DNA of 64,000 nucleotides from Helicobacter felis ATCC 49179 (GTDB lineage Bacteria; Campylobacterota; Campylobacteria; Campylobacterales; Helicobacteraceae), in contig NC_014810.2 of NCBI RefSeq assembly GCF_000200595.1, positions 1,064,311 through 1,128,310 of the forward strand. Direction: 5' to 3'. This document shows positions 1-9,125 of the stretch, in pieces. Made by a program: the position numbers and the translations under genes. The notes beneath the pieces were generated by a model. The model searched no databases and was not told the DNA's origin. It saw only the letters and a list, made by a program, of their open reading frames with translations. Numbering within the stretch: the first letter of the stretch is position 1; the number at the start of each line of letters is the position of its first letter.

Positions 1-1256
1 CGGAGTGGAAGGAGCAAATCACCTACAAGCAACTTAGAGAAAAGCTTGAGCACGCCCTACAGGTGAAAGGCTTGGTTAATTCTTGGACCTACCCCATTCG
101 CGGCCGCATTGACATGCTCTTAACTGGGATTCGCACCCCCTTAGGCATTAAACTCTATGGCAAAGACCCCGCGCTCTTGCAAAGCCTCGCCATTAGCATG
201 GAGCAACAACTCAAAAATCTCCCCGAGTCTCTCTCTGTCTTTGCTGAGAAGTCTAATAATGGCTATTATCTTAATGTGGATCTGCGCCCTGAAAAGCTTG
301 CTGAATACAATATCACTAAGCAGAATGTGCTAGATATGGTGAATTTTGGCATGGGAGGTTCTGCCATTAGTACCCTTTTAGACGGGGTAGAGAGTTACCC
401 TATCTCTGTGCGCCTTAAAGATGTGCAACGCAACAATATTGAGAGTTTAGAAAATCTTTACATCAAAACCCCCTATAGTTTTGTGCCTCTGCGCACCTTT
501 GCTAATATTTACTATGAAAATGCCCCGGCCGTGCTCAAAAGCGAAAAGGGGCTAGGAGTGCATTTTATTTACATCGTGCCTAAAAATGGGGTGAGTTCAG
601 AGACTTACCGCCAAGCCGCGCTTAAAGCCTTAGAGAGTTTCAAGCTCCCCAGCGGCTACTATTACGAGTTTTCCGGGGAGAGCCAATATTTAGATGAAGC
701 CTTTGCCACTTTGCGCTACATTGTGCCCTTGAGCATCTTTGTGATTTTTATTCTCATCGTCTTTGCGCTCAAGAATACTACCAATTCCTTACTCTGCTTT
801 CTTACTCTGCCCTTTGCCTTTTTGGGGGGGCTGGTGTTTATGCAGCTCATGGGGCTTAACTTGAGTATCGCCGCTCTAGTGGGCTTTTTAGCCCTCTTGG
901 GTGTCGCCTCTGAAACCGCAATTGTGATGATCATCTATTTGGAGGACGCTTACCAACATTTCTTAAAAGAGGGTGAGCACACCCGCGCTAGACTCAAAGA
1001 GGCGATCATGCACGGAGCGGTGCAACGCGTGCGCCCTAAATTGATGACCTTTTTTAGTATCTTGGTCTCTTTGATCCCTATCATGTATTCGCACGGGGTA
1101 GGCTCTGAGATCATGCACGCCATCGCCGCGCCCATGCTAGGGGGGATGATCACTAGCGTGGTTTTGACCCTCTTTATCATCCCTAGCGCGTATTTTGTGA
1201 TTAAAAGCGCGCAAAATTTCAACAAGGGGGATAAACTCTCAAATTTGCGCCCTTAA
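1..1256 (+). CDS. Heavy-metal efflux RND pump (CusA/CzcA family), C-terminal part
   Basis: This is the last 417 residues of an inner-membrane proton-driven metal exporter of the HME-RND type; the 5' end lies outside the window. The frame is open from base 3, so the ATG at 63 is internal. The motif IRTPLGIKLYGKD near the left edge is typical of the porter domain of CusA/CzcA. After the second periplasmic loop come membrane helices starting YIVPLSIFVIFILIVF, LLCFLTLPFAFLGGLVF and GLNLSIAALVGFLALLGV, and a last helix ending LFIIPSAYFVI, which is the normal end of the family. It should work with a periplasmic adaptor and a TolC-like channel, probably encoded upstream. The exported metal (Cu, Zn, Cd, Ni or Co) cannot be told from this half. 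A G7 run lies at 834-840 in a Gly codon pair. Confidence 0.9.
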   Translation, partial: EWKEQITYKQLREKLEHALQVKGLVNSWTYPIRGRIDMLLTGIRTPLGIKLYGKDPALLQSLAISMEQQLKNLPESLSVFAEKSNNGYYLNVDLRPEKLAEYNITKQNVLDMVNFGMGGSAISTLLDGVESYPISVRLKDVQRNNIESLENLYIKTPYSFVPLRTFANIYYENAPAVLKSEKGLGVHFIYIVPKNGVSSETYRQAALKALESFKLPSGYYYEFSGESQYLDEAFATLRYIVPLSIFVIFILIVFALKNTTNSLLCFLTLPFAFLGGLVFMQLMGLNLSIAALVGFLALLGVASETAIVMIIYLEDAYQHFLKEGEHTRARLKEAIMHGAVQRVRPKLMTFFSILVSLIPIMYSHGVGSEIMHAIAAPMLGGMITSVVLTLFIIPSAYFVIKSAQNFNKGDKLSNLRP

Positions 1257-1393
1257 ATATCATCCAATCAACAAAATGTTTAAATTTAAGCTAGATGTGG
1301 TGCTCTAGCCACTGCATTAAAGGGTGCATAATTTTAAGCATCGCTTTAGACAACTTAACGGATACTGCATAAATTTTTAAGAAAAGGTGGCTT

Positions 1394-2275
1394 GTGGTTT
1401 TGAAAAAAGCGGTGTTAGTTGGCAGTTTGTGTGGCGCGTGTCTGTTGGGTGCTGAAGAGAGCGGTTTGTATGTGCAGGGTGGGTTTCAATATTCAAATTT
1501 TGCTGGAAGAACGAGCACAGATAAAACAGCTATTGTAATGCCTGATGGAAGTCTTCCTGGGGCAAATACACTGGGTTTACAGACCGTTGAAAATGACAAG
1601 CTCTTACCATATGCTATGCCAACTGCTATGAATGGCAATCTTTTTGGGGTAGATATTCAATTTGGCTACAGGCAATTTTTTGGTCAAAAAAAACATTTTG
1701 GCTTACGCTACTATGGCATATTTAGCGGACAGGGGGGGGAGTTTAGTGGTATTAGTAGTGGGTTTGTTAATCAGCCTGCTAGCAATCTCTTTTATGGAGC
1801 GGGTCTAGACGCTCTTTTTAACTTCTATGAGAAAAACGAACGCACTCTAGGAGTTTTTGCCGGTGTGATGATTGGAGGAAGCTCATGGATTATGGGCAAG
1901 GCTACAGGAAATGCCAGTTGTAGATGGCCTGCTTATTCTCGTGCGCCTAAAATTACCGAGCATTCTTGTGGCACAACTATGGATAAATCTTGGAGTTCAT
2001 TGGCTTATTATATCAACGGTATGAATACTGGGGCTAGTGCCAAATTTTCCCCTACTTTTGTGCAGTTTATCATCAATATGGGCTTTAGGACTAATCTAAG
2101 CAAACATCAAGGCTTTGAGTTTGGTGTGCGCATCCCTACCATCGATGCCCCTTATTTCACAATCACAAACACGCGTCATCTGAATGCCTTGATCGGAGGG
2201 GGAAAAAACTCAAAAGCTACACTCGCCTTTAGACGCAATGTAGCCCTGTACTGGAACTATGTTTATAACTTCTAG
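1394..2275 (+). CDS. Helicobacter outer membrane protein, Hof/Hop-like
   Basis: This is an exported beta-barrel of the Helicobacter outer-membrane protein superfamily. The start used is GTG at 1394, with AAAGG about six bases upstream; TTG at 1400 is an alternative. The N-terminus is a signal peptide ending near GACLLGAEE. The mature protein opens with GLYVQGGFQYSNFAG and ends in VYNF, a terminal aromatic residue as expected for BamA recognition. Shared blocks with the paralogues at 8260 and 26668 are G-x-QYSN, LFYGAGLDALFNFY, GVFAGVMIGGSSW, and FVQF-x-N-x-GFR-x-N-x-SKH-x-GFE-x-GVR. Four cysteines lie in the region around residues 175-197, probably in a surface loop. A G8 run sits near residue 113. 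The specific ligand or adhesin role is unknown. Confidence 0.85.
   Translation: MVLKKAVLVGSLCGACLLGAEESGLYVQGGFQYSNFAGRTSTDKTAIVMPDGSLPGANTLGLQTVENDKLLPYAMPTAMNGNLFGVDIQFGYRQFFGQKKHFGLRYYGIFSGQGGEFSGISSGFVNQPASNLFYGAGLDALFNFYEKNERTLGVFAGVMIGGSSWIMGKATGNASCRWPAYSRAPKITEHSCGTTMDKSWSSLAYYINGMNTGASAKFSPTFVQFIINMGFRTNLSKHQGFEFGVRIPTIDAPYFTITNTRHLNALIGGGKNSKATLAFRRNVALYWNYVYNF
1732..1739 (+). repeat. G8 homopolymer inside OMP gene
   Basis: Eight consecutive G encode the two Gly codons of FSGQGGEFSG. The paralogous OMP gene has G8 at the homologous place (8559-8566). One base of slippage would truncate the protein soon after residue 113. Confidence 0.7.
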
Positions 2276-2285
2276 ATAAATTGAT

Positions 2286-2310
2286 GCGTAGCAAAAGGCT
2301 CTTGCTACGC
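2286..2310. terminator. Convergent terminator hairpin
   Basis: A perfect 9-bp inverted repeat, GCGTAGCAA / TTGCTACGC with a 7-base loop, lies between the stops of the converging OMP and gabD genes. No long T run follows on either strand, so efficiency is uncertain. It could serve both directions. Confidence 0.6.
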
Positions 2311-2343
2311 CACTTAAGCAAGTAAACCCTCTCCACCTTCCCT

Positions 2344-3771
2344 TTAATCTAACTTGACACCCATGTATTTGATTTCTAAGTAATCCTCTATGCCATATTT
2401 AGAACCCTCACGCCCCATGCCGCTTTGCTTCACCCCTCCAAAGGGCGCGGTTTCTGTGGAAATATGCCCCGAGTTTACCCCAACCATGCCATATTCTAAC
2501 GCCTCACCCACTCTAAAGACGCGCGCAAGGTTTTGGGTGTAAAAATAGGCCGCCAACCCGTATTGGGTATCATTTGCCCATGCTAACACCTCTTCTTCAT
2601 GCTCGAAGCTAAAAAGCGGGGCTAGAGGTCCAAAAGTTTCTTCTTTAGCCACCGCCATGCTTTGAGTAACCCCGGTCAAAATGGTAGGCTCAAAAAAACT
2701 TGCCCCTAGCGTGCTAGGCTTGCCTCCGCTTAAAATCTGCGCGCCCTTGCTAGTGGCGTCCATGATATGTTCTTGCACTTTAACCACCGCTTTAGAGTCA
2801 ATAAGAGGTCCTTGTGTGGTGGATTCTTCTAAGCCATTGCCTAGTTTCAAGGCTTCTACTTTGCGTTTTAAAATACTGCTCAAGGGCTCATACACACTTT
2901 TTTGCACATAAATACGATTGGCGCATACGCAAGTTTGCCCACTATTTCTAAATTTGGAATGCAAAATCCCCTCAGCCGCCTTTTCTAAATTCGCGTCTTC
3001 AAAGACAATAAAGGGCGCATTACCCCCTAGCTCCAAAGAGAGCTTTTTAAGCGTGTTAGCACTCTGTCTAACTAAAATCTTGCCCACTTCTGTAGAGCCT
3101 GTGAAGCTGAGTTTACGCACCCATTCGCTTTGACAAAGCACCTCAGAGATCATACGCGTGTCCCCTGTTATGACGCTAATCACCCCCTCAGGCACACCCG
3201 CACGCAGGGCTAGAACTTCGAGCGCGTACGCACTTAGGGGGGTTTGGCTTGCCGGTTTGACCACCATACTACACCCACAAGCCAGCGCAGGGGCGGCCTT
3301 GCGCGCGATCATCCCTGAGGGGAAGTTCCAGGGGGTGATGGCTGCACACACCCCAATAGGCTGTTTGAGCACTAAGATTTTTTGCCCCTCCACCACGCTA
3401 GGCAGAATGTCCCCATCCACACGGCGCGCCTCTTCGGCAAACCAGCGCAGATAATTCGCCCCATAGGTAATTTCAGAGCGCGCCTCTTTGAGGGGCTTGC
3501 CCATCTCTTGGGTGAGAATGCGGGCTAAATCTTCTAAATTTTCTAAGAGCAAGGCGCGCCATTGGAGCAAAATATTGGCCCTCTCTAGGGCGAGTTTGCC
3601 CGCCCATTCTTTTTGCGCCCTGTAGGCTTGAGAGATGATCTGCTCAACTTGTTCTTGAGAGACACTTTTAACATAGGCAATCTCTTGAAGAGTGGCCGGG
3701 TTGACTACAGGAATAAAACCCTCTTTAGGAGTCGCGCTCACAAAGGGGTGTTTAAGGAGGTCAAAATTCAT
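2344..3771 (-). CDS. gabD: Succinate-semialdehyde dehydrogenase
   Basis: This NAD(P)-dependent aldehyde dehydrogenase should oxidise succinate semialdehyde to succinate, the second step of GABA breakdown. Its 475 residues fit the GabD class. The Rossmann part has ITPWNFPSGMIARKAAPALA and the KPASQTPLSA cofactor lysine region. FTGSTEVGK precedes the general-base glutamate in LELGGNAPFIVF, and the catalytic cysteine lies in NSGQTCVCANRIYV. The C-terminal end has the usual PFGGVKQSGMGREG. It overlaps the end of gabT by 4 bases (ATGA), so the two are co-translated. H. pylori lacks this pair, so it extends amino-acid use here. Other short aldehydes could be substrates, but the gabT neighbour supports this reading. 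Confidence 0.9.
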   Translation of the reverse strand: MNFDLLKHPFVSATPKEGFIPVVNPATLQEIAYVKSVSQEQVEQIISQAYRAQKEWAGKLALERANILLQWRALLLENLEDLARILTQEMGKPLKEARSEITYGANYLRWFAEEARRVDGDILPSVVEGQKILVLKQPIGVCAAITPWNFPSGMIARKAAPALACGCSMVVKPASQTPLSAYALEVLALRAGVPEGVISVITGDTRMISEVLCQSEWVRKLSFTGSTEVGKILVRQSANTLKKLSLELGGNAPFIVFEDANLEKAAEGILHSKFRNSGQTCVCANRIYVQKSVYEPLSSILKRKVEALKLGNGLEESTTQGPLIDSKAVVKVQEHIMDATSKGAQILSGGKPSTLGASFFEPTILTGVTQSMAVAKEETFGPLAPLFSFEHEEEVLAWANDTQYGLAAYFYTQNLARVFRVGEALEYGMVGVNSGHISTETAPFGGVKQSGMGREGSKYGIEDYLEIKYMGVKLD

Positions 3772-5057
3772 GAAATAGCCTTTTTGGAAGATTTGATAGC
3801 TTGCTTAATGGATTGGGCCAAAATGTCCAAACCTTTTTTAAATTGGGCATGGGGGATAGTGAGTGGGTAGAGGAAGCGAATCACATTGGCATACGATCCG
3901 CATGTGAGCAATAAAAGCCCGCGATCCATCGCTTCTTTTTGAATGGCTTTGGCTAGCTCAGAGCTGGGATGATCCCCCTCAAAGAGTTCTAGGGCGACCA
4001 TAGAGCCCAAGCCCCGCACTTGCGCCATTTGGGGGATATTTTCCTCTTTTTTGAGATGGTTTAAAAAGTCCATAAGCTCTTGACCTAGCTCCAACGCGCG
4101 CGCGTTCAATTTTTCATCATGGATAATTTTAAGCACTTCTAGGGCAGCACTGGTAGCTAATGGGTTGCCCGCATAAGTGCCCCCCATCCCTCCTGCGCTC
4201 AAAGAATCCATCAAATCCGCGCGCCCCACTACGCCTGAAATGGGCAACCCTCCGCCTAAACTCTTAGCCATACAAATTAGGTCGGCTTGGGCACTAAAAT
4301 ACTCCATTGCAAAAGTTTTCCCCGTGCGCGCAAAGCCAGTTTGCACCTCATCAGCGATTAAAACAATCCCATGCGTGTTGCAAAACTCTCGCAAGCCTTG
4401 CACGAAATCTAGGGGGGCGGGGTTAAAGCCTCCTTCTCCTTGCACGGGCTCAAAAATGATGGCTGCCACATCTAAAGCAGAGATAGAGGCTTTACAAATG
4501 AACTCTAAACTTTTTAGCGCGTCTTTGGTGCTCACCCCATGCAAGGCGTTGGGATAATAGGCGTGATAAACCCCGGGCATTCCTGCGCCAATCTCAGCCT
4601 TATAGGGAGAAACTTTGCCAGTCATGCTCACTGCCATAGAAGTGCGCCCGTGAAACGCGCCCCCAAAGGCAATCACTCCATAGCGTTTGGTGTGCCCTTT
4701 GGCAATTTTGATGGCGTTTTCTGTCGCCTCGCCCCCTGTGGTAAAAAAGCAAGTTTTCTTAGCCCCGCTGATGGGAGCTAGATCGTTGATTTTTTCAGCC
4801 AATTCTACATAACTTTCATAGGGGGTAACTTGGTAAGCACTATGGGTAAAGTGTTCTAACTGCTCTTGCACGGCTTTGATCACGCGCGGGTGGCGATGCC
4901 CCACATTTAAAACCGCAATTCCAGCCGCAAAGTCGATAAACTCGCGCCCATCCGTGCTAGTGAGCGTGGCATTCTGCGCTTCTTTGATAAACCAATCACA
5001 CACAATCCCGATGCCTCTAGGTGTGGCAGCCATTCTGCGCGCGCGCAAATCATCCAT
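3768..5057 (-). CDS. gabT: 4-aminobutyrate aminotransferase
   Basis: A class-III PLP aminotransferase of 429 residues that should move the amino group of GABA to 2-oxoglutarate, giving succinate semialdehyde for GabD. Visible marks are the PLP phosphate-binding stretch FFTTGGEATENAIKIAKGHT, the aspartate in LIADEVQTGFARTGK that holds the pyridine nitrogen, and the Schiff-base lysine in ICMAKSLGGGLPISGVVG. The start ATG at 5057 has AAGGAG five bases upstream. It is the first gene of the gabT-gabD pair. Related enzymes use ornithine or acetylornithine; the gabD neighbour favours GABA, and 5-aminovalerate is also possible. Confidence 0.88.
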   Translation of the reverse strand: MDDLRARRMAATPRGIGIVCDWFIKEAQNATLTSTDGREFIDFAAGIAVLNVGHRHPRVIKAVQEQLEHFTHSAYQVTPYESYVELAEKINDLAPISGAKKTCFFTTGGEATENAIKIAKGHTKRYGVIAFGGAFHGRTSMAVSMTGKVSPYKAEIGAGMPGVYHAYYPNALHGVSTKDALKSLEFICKASISALDVAAIIFEPVQGEGGFNPAPLDFVQGLREFCNTHGIVLIADEVQTGFARTGKTFAMEYFSAQADLICMAKSLGGGLPISGVVGRADLMDSLSAGGMGGTYAGNPLATSAALEVLKIIHDEKLNARALELGQELMDFLNHLKKEENIPQMAQVRGLGSMVALELFEGDHPSSELAKAIQKEAMDRGLLLLTCGSYANVIRFLYPLTIPHAQFKKGLDILAQSIKQAIKSSKKAIS

Positions 5058-5114
5058 GTTGACTCCTTACTTCTTTGATGTAGGAATTGTATAGCAAATA
5101 CTTAAACAAGCCCT

Positions 5115-7073
5115 CTAAGAGAGGTGCAATTTTTTCACTAACTCTTGGTTTTGTTGGATATTAGTTTTCACATCCTCGATCTGCTCTTGCACATGAGCAA
5201 GATCTACTAGGCTTTGTTGGGCTATTTTCTCCATCTCTTGGGATTGCGTTTCTAAAGATGTCATAGCTCCATGCAAAGAGTCTAAACTCGCGTTGTTCTC
5301 ATCAGAGGCATTAAGAACTGCTTTGGCAGCATTTTCGATATTTTTCACCGCCTTGCCCATCGAAGCGAAGGTGCTTTGAATCTCTTCTAGGCGTTGCTGG
5401 ACTCCATTGGCCAGATTGCCCACCTCATCAGCCACCACTGCAAACCCGCGTCCATGCGATCCTGCACGCGCAGCCTCAATAGAAGCATTGAGTGCGAGTA
5501 GGTTCGTCTGGTAAGACACGCGATCGATTTTTTGCAGTGCTTCTGAAACTTCTATCGTATGTTGATTGATCGTATCTACAGTGTGCGATAGAGTTGCAGA
5601 AAGTTCTTTGAGACTGCTCATGGAATCATGGAGTTTTAAGGCTTCTTGGCGCACTGTGCGGACATATTCATTGTTGGCAGTTGCTTTGGTCGCAATGTCT
5701 CTTAGATGGGTTTGATTTGTGCTCATGATCTGATTATAGCCCGCGTATTGCTCTAGTAAAGTATTTTTGATGACAACATTTGCTTTAAGACGATTGCTCT
5801 TGATTCGTTCATAGTGCAAAAGAGTATCCCTAAAATGGGTGAAAAAGTTGCGTGGAGCGACTTTATCTGGTTCGCCCTTAAAGATACAAAGAGCCGTAAG
5901 GGTTTGGTTTTGGTGCAGGCTAAAGGAAATTTCTCCAAAGGTAGAAAAGCCACTAATGGGGCAATTATCCAACTCTTTAAATTGATCTAAGGCTGTCTGG
6001 TTGTTGAGTCGCCGTAGGATGCAGTCATTGAGCAAAATACTTAATGGTTTGCGTCCCCTTAAAAATTTTGTGTAGGCTTGTTGCGTGTCTTGTACAAAAT
6101 TCCCAGATTTGACCAAAAAGAGTCGCTCGCCAAAATAAAGGTCGCAGAAAAATGTGATGCTCTTATCTGCATTGATGGTGCCCACAGAGCGCACAAAGAT
6201 TTGCCCATACATTTCCACTGCAAAAGTATAACCCACCAACGCTTGAGTCAATTCCTCTTGTGAGCATTTGAAATGTGCGCAAAGGACATCAGCTGCGCTC
6301 ACGAGCTCCTTATTGATAAGGAAAGATTTAACTTGTCTGAGTTCTGGAATACACTCTCCAATGATAAAAGAAGTAGAAGTCTTTGCAAAATTATGTGTGG
6401 TAAAAATGTCGTAATGATAACCCGGTCGTAACTTACAATAAGTTAACACTGCTTTTTGGCCACTGATTTGTCCATTAAAAGAGAGCAAAGATTCTTTAAA
6501 ATCCAATTTACCCCCCGCACTCCCCCCAACTAGATTGCTTAAGGGCACATTGGAACTGATCAAACCCTCTAAGAAAAAGCTCTCCGAAGAGGTCAAACCT
6601 GGAAAATAGCTCAAAATAAAGGTATCACTAGGTCCGACATGCATGGAAGGGCGCACATGCTGTTCGATCTGCTCTTTGATCTTATGTTTGCGCGTGTCTA
6701 AATCCATGCTAATTTCCCCTCTTTGCAGATCTGCACAAAGTGTGTCCACCATAAAAGTCTCAATAGCTACAAACAGATCGGGACTCAAAAGATGGATAAG
6801 AATTTGATCTGGGCAGTTAAGATTGTAAAGATTATTCGGGTTGCAACCAATTTGTCCAGCTGTTTGGAGTGCTAAACGCACGCGGACATTGGCACACTGC
6901 CTCTCAAGCGTATCTACCGTTGCCTTAAAATCTATGGAGGCGGGCACAAAGGCAATTAGGGCCATTGCCTCTATTTTTAGGTGTGCTAACTCTTGCTGAG
7001 AGATAAAGAAGTTTGTGGTGCGAGTGGGGGCTGATGGTTCTAATTGGCGATTTTTACTCCATTTGAAAAACAT
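5115..7073 (-). CDS. Soluble chemoreceptor with FIST sensor domain
   Basis: A 652-residue methyl-accepting chemotaxis protein with no membrane helix, so it should act in the cytoplasm. The first ~400 residues look like a FIST sensor (FIST_N then FIST_C): [14 protein letters not shown] and [18 protein letters not shown] are typical of FIST_N, and FSTFGEISF of FIST_C. FIST domains are thought to bind small ligands such as amino acids. A short linker leads to the signalling hairpin near residues 515-560, with [16 protein letters not shown] and [16 protein letters not shown], which contacts CheA and CheW. The C-terminus has no CheR-binding pentapeptide. The start ATG has GAGGAG upstream. This receptor type is not among the four receptors usually listed for H. 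pylori. The ligand is unknown. Confidence 0.87.
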   Translation of the reverse strand: MFFKWSKNRQLEPSAPTRTTNFFISQQELAHLKIEAMALIAFVPASIDFKATVDTLERQCANVRVRLALQTAGQIGCNPNNLYNLNCPDQILIHLLSPDLFVAIETFMVDTLCADLQRGEISMDLDTRKHKIKEQIEQHVRPSMHVGPSDTFILSYFPGLTSSESFFLEGLISSNVPLSNLVGGSAGGKLDFKESLLSFNGQISGQKAVLTYCKLRPGYHYDIFTTHNFAKTSTSFIIGECIPELRQVKSFLINKELVSAADVLCAHFKCSQEELTQALVGYTFAVEMYGQIFVRSVGTINADKSITFFCDLYFGERLFLVKSGNFVQDTQQAYTKFLRGRKPLSILLNDCILRRLNNQTALDQFKELDNCPISGFSTFGEISFSLHQNQTLTALCIFKGEPDKVAPRNFFTHFRDTLLHYERIKSNRLKANVVIKNTLLEQYAGYNQIMSTNQTHLRDIATKATANNEYVRTVRQEALKLHDSMSSLKELSATLSHTVDTINQHTIEVSEALQKIDRVSYQTNLLALNASIEAARAGSHGRGFAVVADEVGNLANGVQQRLEEIQSTFASMGKAVKNIENAAKAVLNASDENNASLDSLHGAMTSLETQSQEMEKIAQQSLVDLAHVQEQIEDVKTNIQQNQELVKKLHLS

Positions 7074-7197
7074 AAAATCTCCTCTAGTTGTTTTCTACAA
7101 TGATAACATGGCTTAAAAAATCGATGATCTAGGTAACACACTCCTCAATAGAGTGTTGAAAATTGGCTTTAAGCTGCAAGGATTTTAGGAACACATA

Positions 7198-7222
7198 ACA
7201 AGCCAGACCAAGTCTAGCTTGT
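7198..7222 (-). terminator. Terminator hairpin after flgG
   Basis: On the minus strand the RNA folds as ACAAGC-U-AGAC, loop UUG, GUCU-G-GCUUGU: an 11-bp stem with one U-G pair and a 3-base loop, followed by UUAUGUGUU. It lies 44 bases after the flgG stop and before the receptor gene, and fits a terminator for flgG. Confidence 0.65.
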
Positions 7223-7265
7223 ATTCAAGCAATGAGAAAATACTCTCTACAAAAGGAAGTATGCC

Positions 7266-8054
7266 CTAGCGTTTCAGGCTATTGACTGTTTGGAGCATGT
7301 TATCTGCTGTTTGGATAGTCTTAGAATTAGCTTCATAGGCGCGCTGGGCGGTGATTAAGTCAGTCATCTCCTCAACAAGACGCACATTGCTAAGTTCTAA
7401 GAAGCCTTGGCGCAATTGTCCATAGCCATCTCCATTAGGATTCCCCACGATAGCTGGACCACTTGCCGAAGTTACAGCCAAAAGATTATCTCCCAAAGCA
7501 TGCAAGCCGGCCGGATTGATAAAATTGGCCAAAGTGATCTGTCCAATCACATTGGAAGTGCTCGCATTGCCTTGTGTTACGCTCACCGTGCCATCGACCC
7601 CGATACTAATTTGGGTGGTGTCTTGGGGAAAAGTGATTTGAGGGATGAGCAAATACCCCTCAGTGGTAACCATATTGCCCTGATCGTCAATTTTAAAATT
7701 GCCCGCGCGCGTGTAAGCAGTCGAGCCATCGGGCATTTGGATCTGGAAAAAACCCTTACCCGTGATAGCAATGTCTAGGTTATTTTCAGTTTCTTTGGGA
7801 CTGCCTTGTGAAAACATTTTGGTAACACTGGAAGTGCGCACGCCCAAGCCCACCTCAATTCCATTGGGGGACTTGGTGGTATCAGAGGTAGAAGTGCCCG
7901 CGTATTGCAAAGCTTGGTAAAAGAGGTCATTAAAATCAGCGCGCTGTTTTTTAAAGCCCACAGTGTTGACATTGGCGATGTTGTTAGAGGTGGTGTCGAT
8001 ATGGGTTTGTTGGCCTAACATCCCGGTGGTCGCGCTATAAAGAGATCGTAGCAT
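7266..8054 (-). CDS. flgG: Flagellar distal rod protein FlgG
   Basis: FlgG forms the distal part of the flagellar rod that passes through the wall to the hook. The 262 residues equal the usual length. The N-terminus MLRSLYSATTGMLGQQ and the block NNIANVNTVGFKKQRADF are the rod/hook N-terminal signature. LDIAITGKGFFQIQMPDG is the conserved core, and the C-terminal helix is ELSNVRLVEEMTDLI ... TIQTADNMLQTVN. The loop KMFSQGSPKET is in the region where FlgG proteins carry their specific rigid-rod insertion. It is exported by the flagellar type III system, so it has no cleaved signal peptide. The gene stands alone, with AAAGG six bases before the ATG. Confidence 0.95.
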   Translation of the reverse strand: MLRSLYSATTGMLGQQTHIDTTSNNIANVNTVGFKKQRADFNDLFYQALQYAGTSTSDTTKSPNGIEVGLGVRTSSVTKMFSQGSPKETENNLDIAITGKGFFQIQMPDGSTAYTRAGNFKIDDQGNMVTTEGYLLIPQITFPQDTTQISIGVDGTVSVTQGNASTSNVIGQITLANFINPAGLHALGDNLLAVTSASGPAIVGNPNGDGYGQLRQGFLELSNVRLVEEMTDLITAQRAYEANSKTIQTADNMLQTVNSLKR

Positions 8055-8080
8055 AACTAGCCTTTGTATTGGAGTGGTTT

Positions 8081-8086
8081 ATTCTA
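8081..8086 (-). promoter_or_regulatory. -10 element for flgG
   Basis: TAGAAT on the minus strand, about 27 bases before the flgG start codon, preceded by an A-rich stretch. No clear sigma-54 (GG-N10-GC) or sigma-28 element is seen upstream of flgG, so the vegetative sigma factor is the likely user. Confidence 0.5.
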
Positions 8087-8197
8087 ACCTAAATTCTTTT
8101 TTTCAAGTCTTAAAATCCATGCCACGGCCCTTAGTTTTCCATCCAAAGAGTGTCTAATTTTTAATTTTTGGTGTATATTTAGAAAATATTAAACACC

Positions 8198-8226
8198 TTG
8201 ACAACACTTTTAGTTTTCTTTAGAAT
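8198..8226 (+). promoter_or_regulatory. Sigma-70-type promoter of OMP gene
   Basis: TTGACA at 8198-8203, a spacer of exactly 17 bases, and TAGAAT at 8221-8226. This is an unusually complete vegetative promoter for Helicobacter, where the -35 is often weak. The predicted start is near 8233, about 27 bases before the ATG. Confidence 0.8.
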
Positions 8227-8259
8227 ACTAAACATATTTTTGTATTATTAGGAAGTGTT

Positions 8260-9090
8260 ATGTTAGTTCATAAATTCATACGCAGGAAATTTTTTACAAT
8301 GGGCGCGTGGATGTGTTGCGCTTTAGCACCTTTGAGTGCTGGGAATAATGGCGGGTATTTTTCTATTGGATTCCAGTATTCCAATATGGGCGCTGGGGGG
8401 AGTGCTAATAGTGTTTTTTCTAGTAAAGGATTGGATAGTGCGACTACCGATGCCACTTCAGGAAATCTCTTTGGGGGCGATGTGCAGTTAGGTTATAAAC
8501 AATTCTTTGGCAAGAAAAAACGCTTTGGGATGCGCTATTACGCCATGTTTAGCGCGCAGGGGGGGGCTTACAGCTACCCGCAAGACTATAATGTTACGCT
8601 TAATAGCGATGGCAGTGTTAATACTATTTCTTACACTCTAACAAATGGCGCGCTCACCAATCTTTTTTATGGCGCGGGGTGGGATGTGCTCATTGATTTC
8701 TTTCAAAGCGACACGCGCTCTTTTGGGATTTTTGGAGGTATCATGCTAGGGGGCACTTCTTGGTTCTTGGGCGAGGGCAACAACTCATGCGCTACTGTCA
8801 ACTACAATGTAAGTGCAGACAAAAATGGGGTGGCCTGCACTTCTACAAAAACTTCTTATGAACAAAGAGCTAAAAAACTGGGCAAACAAGCCAGTTATTC
8901 CCCTAATTATGTGCAATTTGCCTTTAACTTTGGAGTGCGTGGCAATATAAGCAAACACAATGGGTTTGAGATAGGGGTGCGCGCGCCTGTGATCACCACA
9001 CCTTATTTCGTTGATAAAAGTCAATCCATTGGTAGTTTGGAGTTTAGACGCTTGATCGTGTTCTTTGCTAATTATGTGGTGAATTTTTAA
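8260..9090 (+). CDS. Helicobacter outer membrane protein, Hof/Hop-like
   Basis: A paralogue of the OMP gene at 1394: an exported beta-barrel of 276 residues. The ATG at 8260 has AGGAAG five bases upstream; the signal peptide has a basic start (KFIRRKFF) and is cut near APLSAGNN. An internal ATG at 8299 would remove that basic part. Conserved blocks are GGYFSIGFQYSNMGAGG, GDVQLGYKQFFGKKKRFGMR, LFYGAGWDVLIDFF, GIFGGIMLGGTSWFLG and GNISKHNGFEIGVRAPV, ending in NYVVNF. Two cysteines sit in a loop (NSCATVN and VACTST). A G8 tract sits at the same place as in the other gene. It has its own strong promoter. The role could be porin or adhesin. Confidence 0.87.
   Translation: MLVHKFIRRKFFTMGAWMCCALAPLSAGNNGGYFSIGFQYSNMGAGGSANSVFSSKGLDSATTDATSGNLFGGDVQLGYKQFFGKKKRFGMRYYAMFSAQGGAYSYPQDYNVTLNSDGSVNTISYTLTNGALTNLFYGAGWDVLIDFFQSDTRSFGIFGGIMLGGTSWFLGEGNNSCATVNYNVSADKNGVACTSTKTSYEQRAKKLGKQASYSPNYVQFAFNFGVRGNISKHNGFEIGVRAPVITTPYFVDKSQSIGSLEFRRLIVFFANYVVNF
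8559..8566 (+). repeat. G8 homopolymer inside OMP gene
   Basis: Eight G in a row encode the Gly pair of FSAQGGAYSY, at the position homologous to 1732-1739. A change of one base would truncate the barrel near residue 100-110. Confidence 0.7.
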
Positions 9091-9100
9091 AACTCTGCTT

Positions 9101-9116
9101 TGGCGCGAGCGCGCCA
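9101..9116. terminator. Convergent hairpin after OMP gene
   Basis: TGGCGC / GCGCCA with a GAGC loop lies between the converging OMP gene and the exported-protein gene at 9126. The stem is very GC-rich but no T run follows, so this is only a candidate. Confidence 0.4.
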
Positions 9117-9125
9117 GCTCTTGCT

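Noticed and set aside
1290-1309. Hairpin GCTAGA/TCTAGC after the RND pump gene as a terminator
   Set aside because: The stem is only six pairs and no T run follows; too weak to list.
3158-3454. 98-codon plus-strand frame inside gabD
   Set aside because: It is a mirror frame of a conserved enzyme, without ribosome site or motif.
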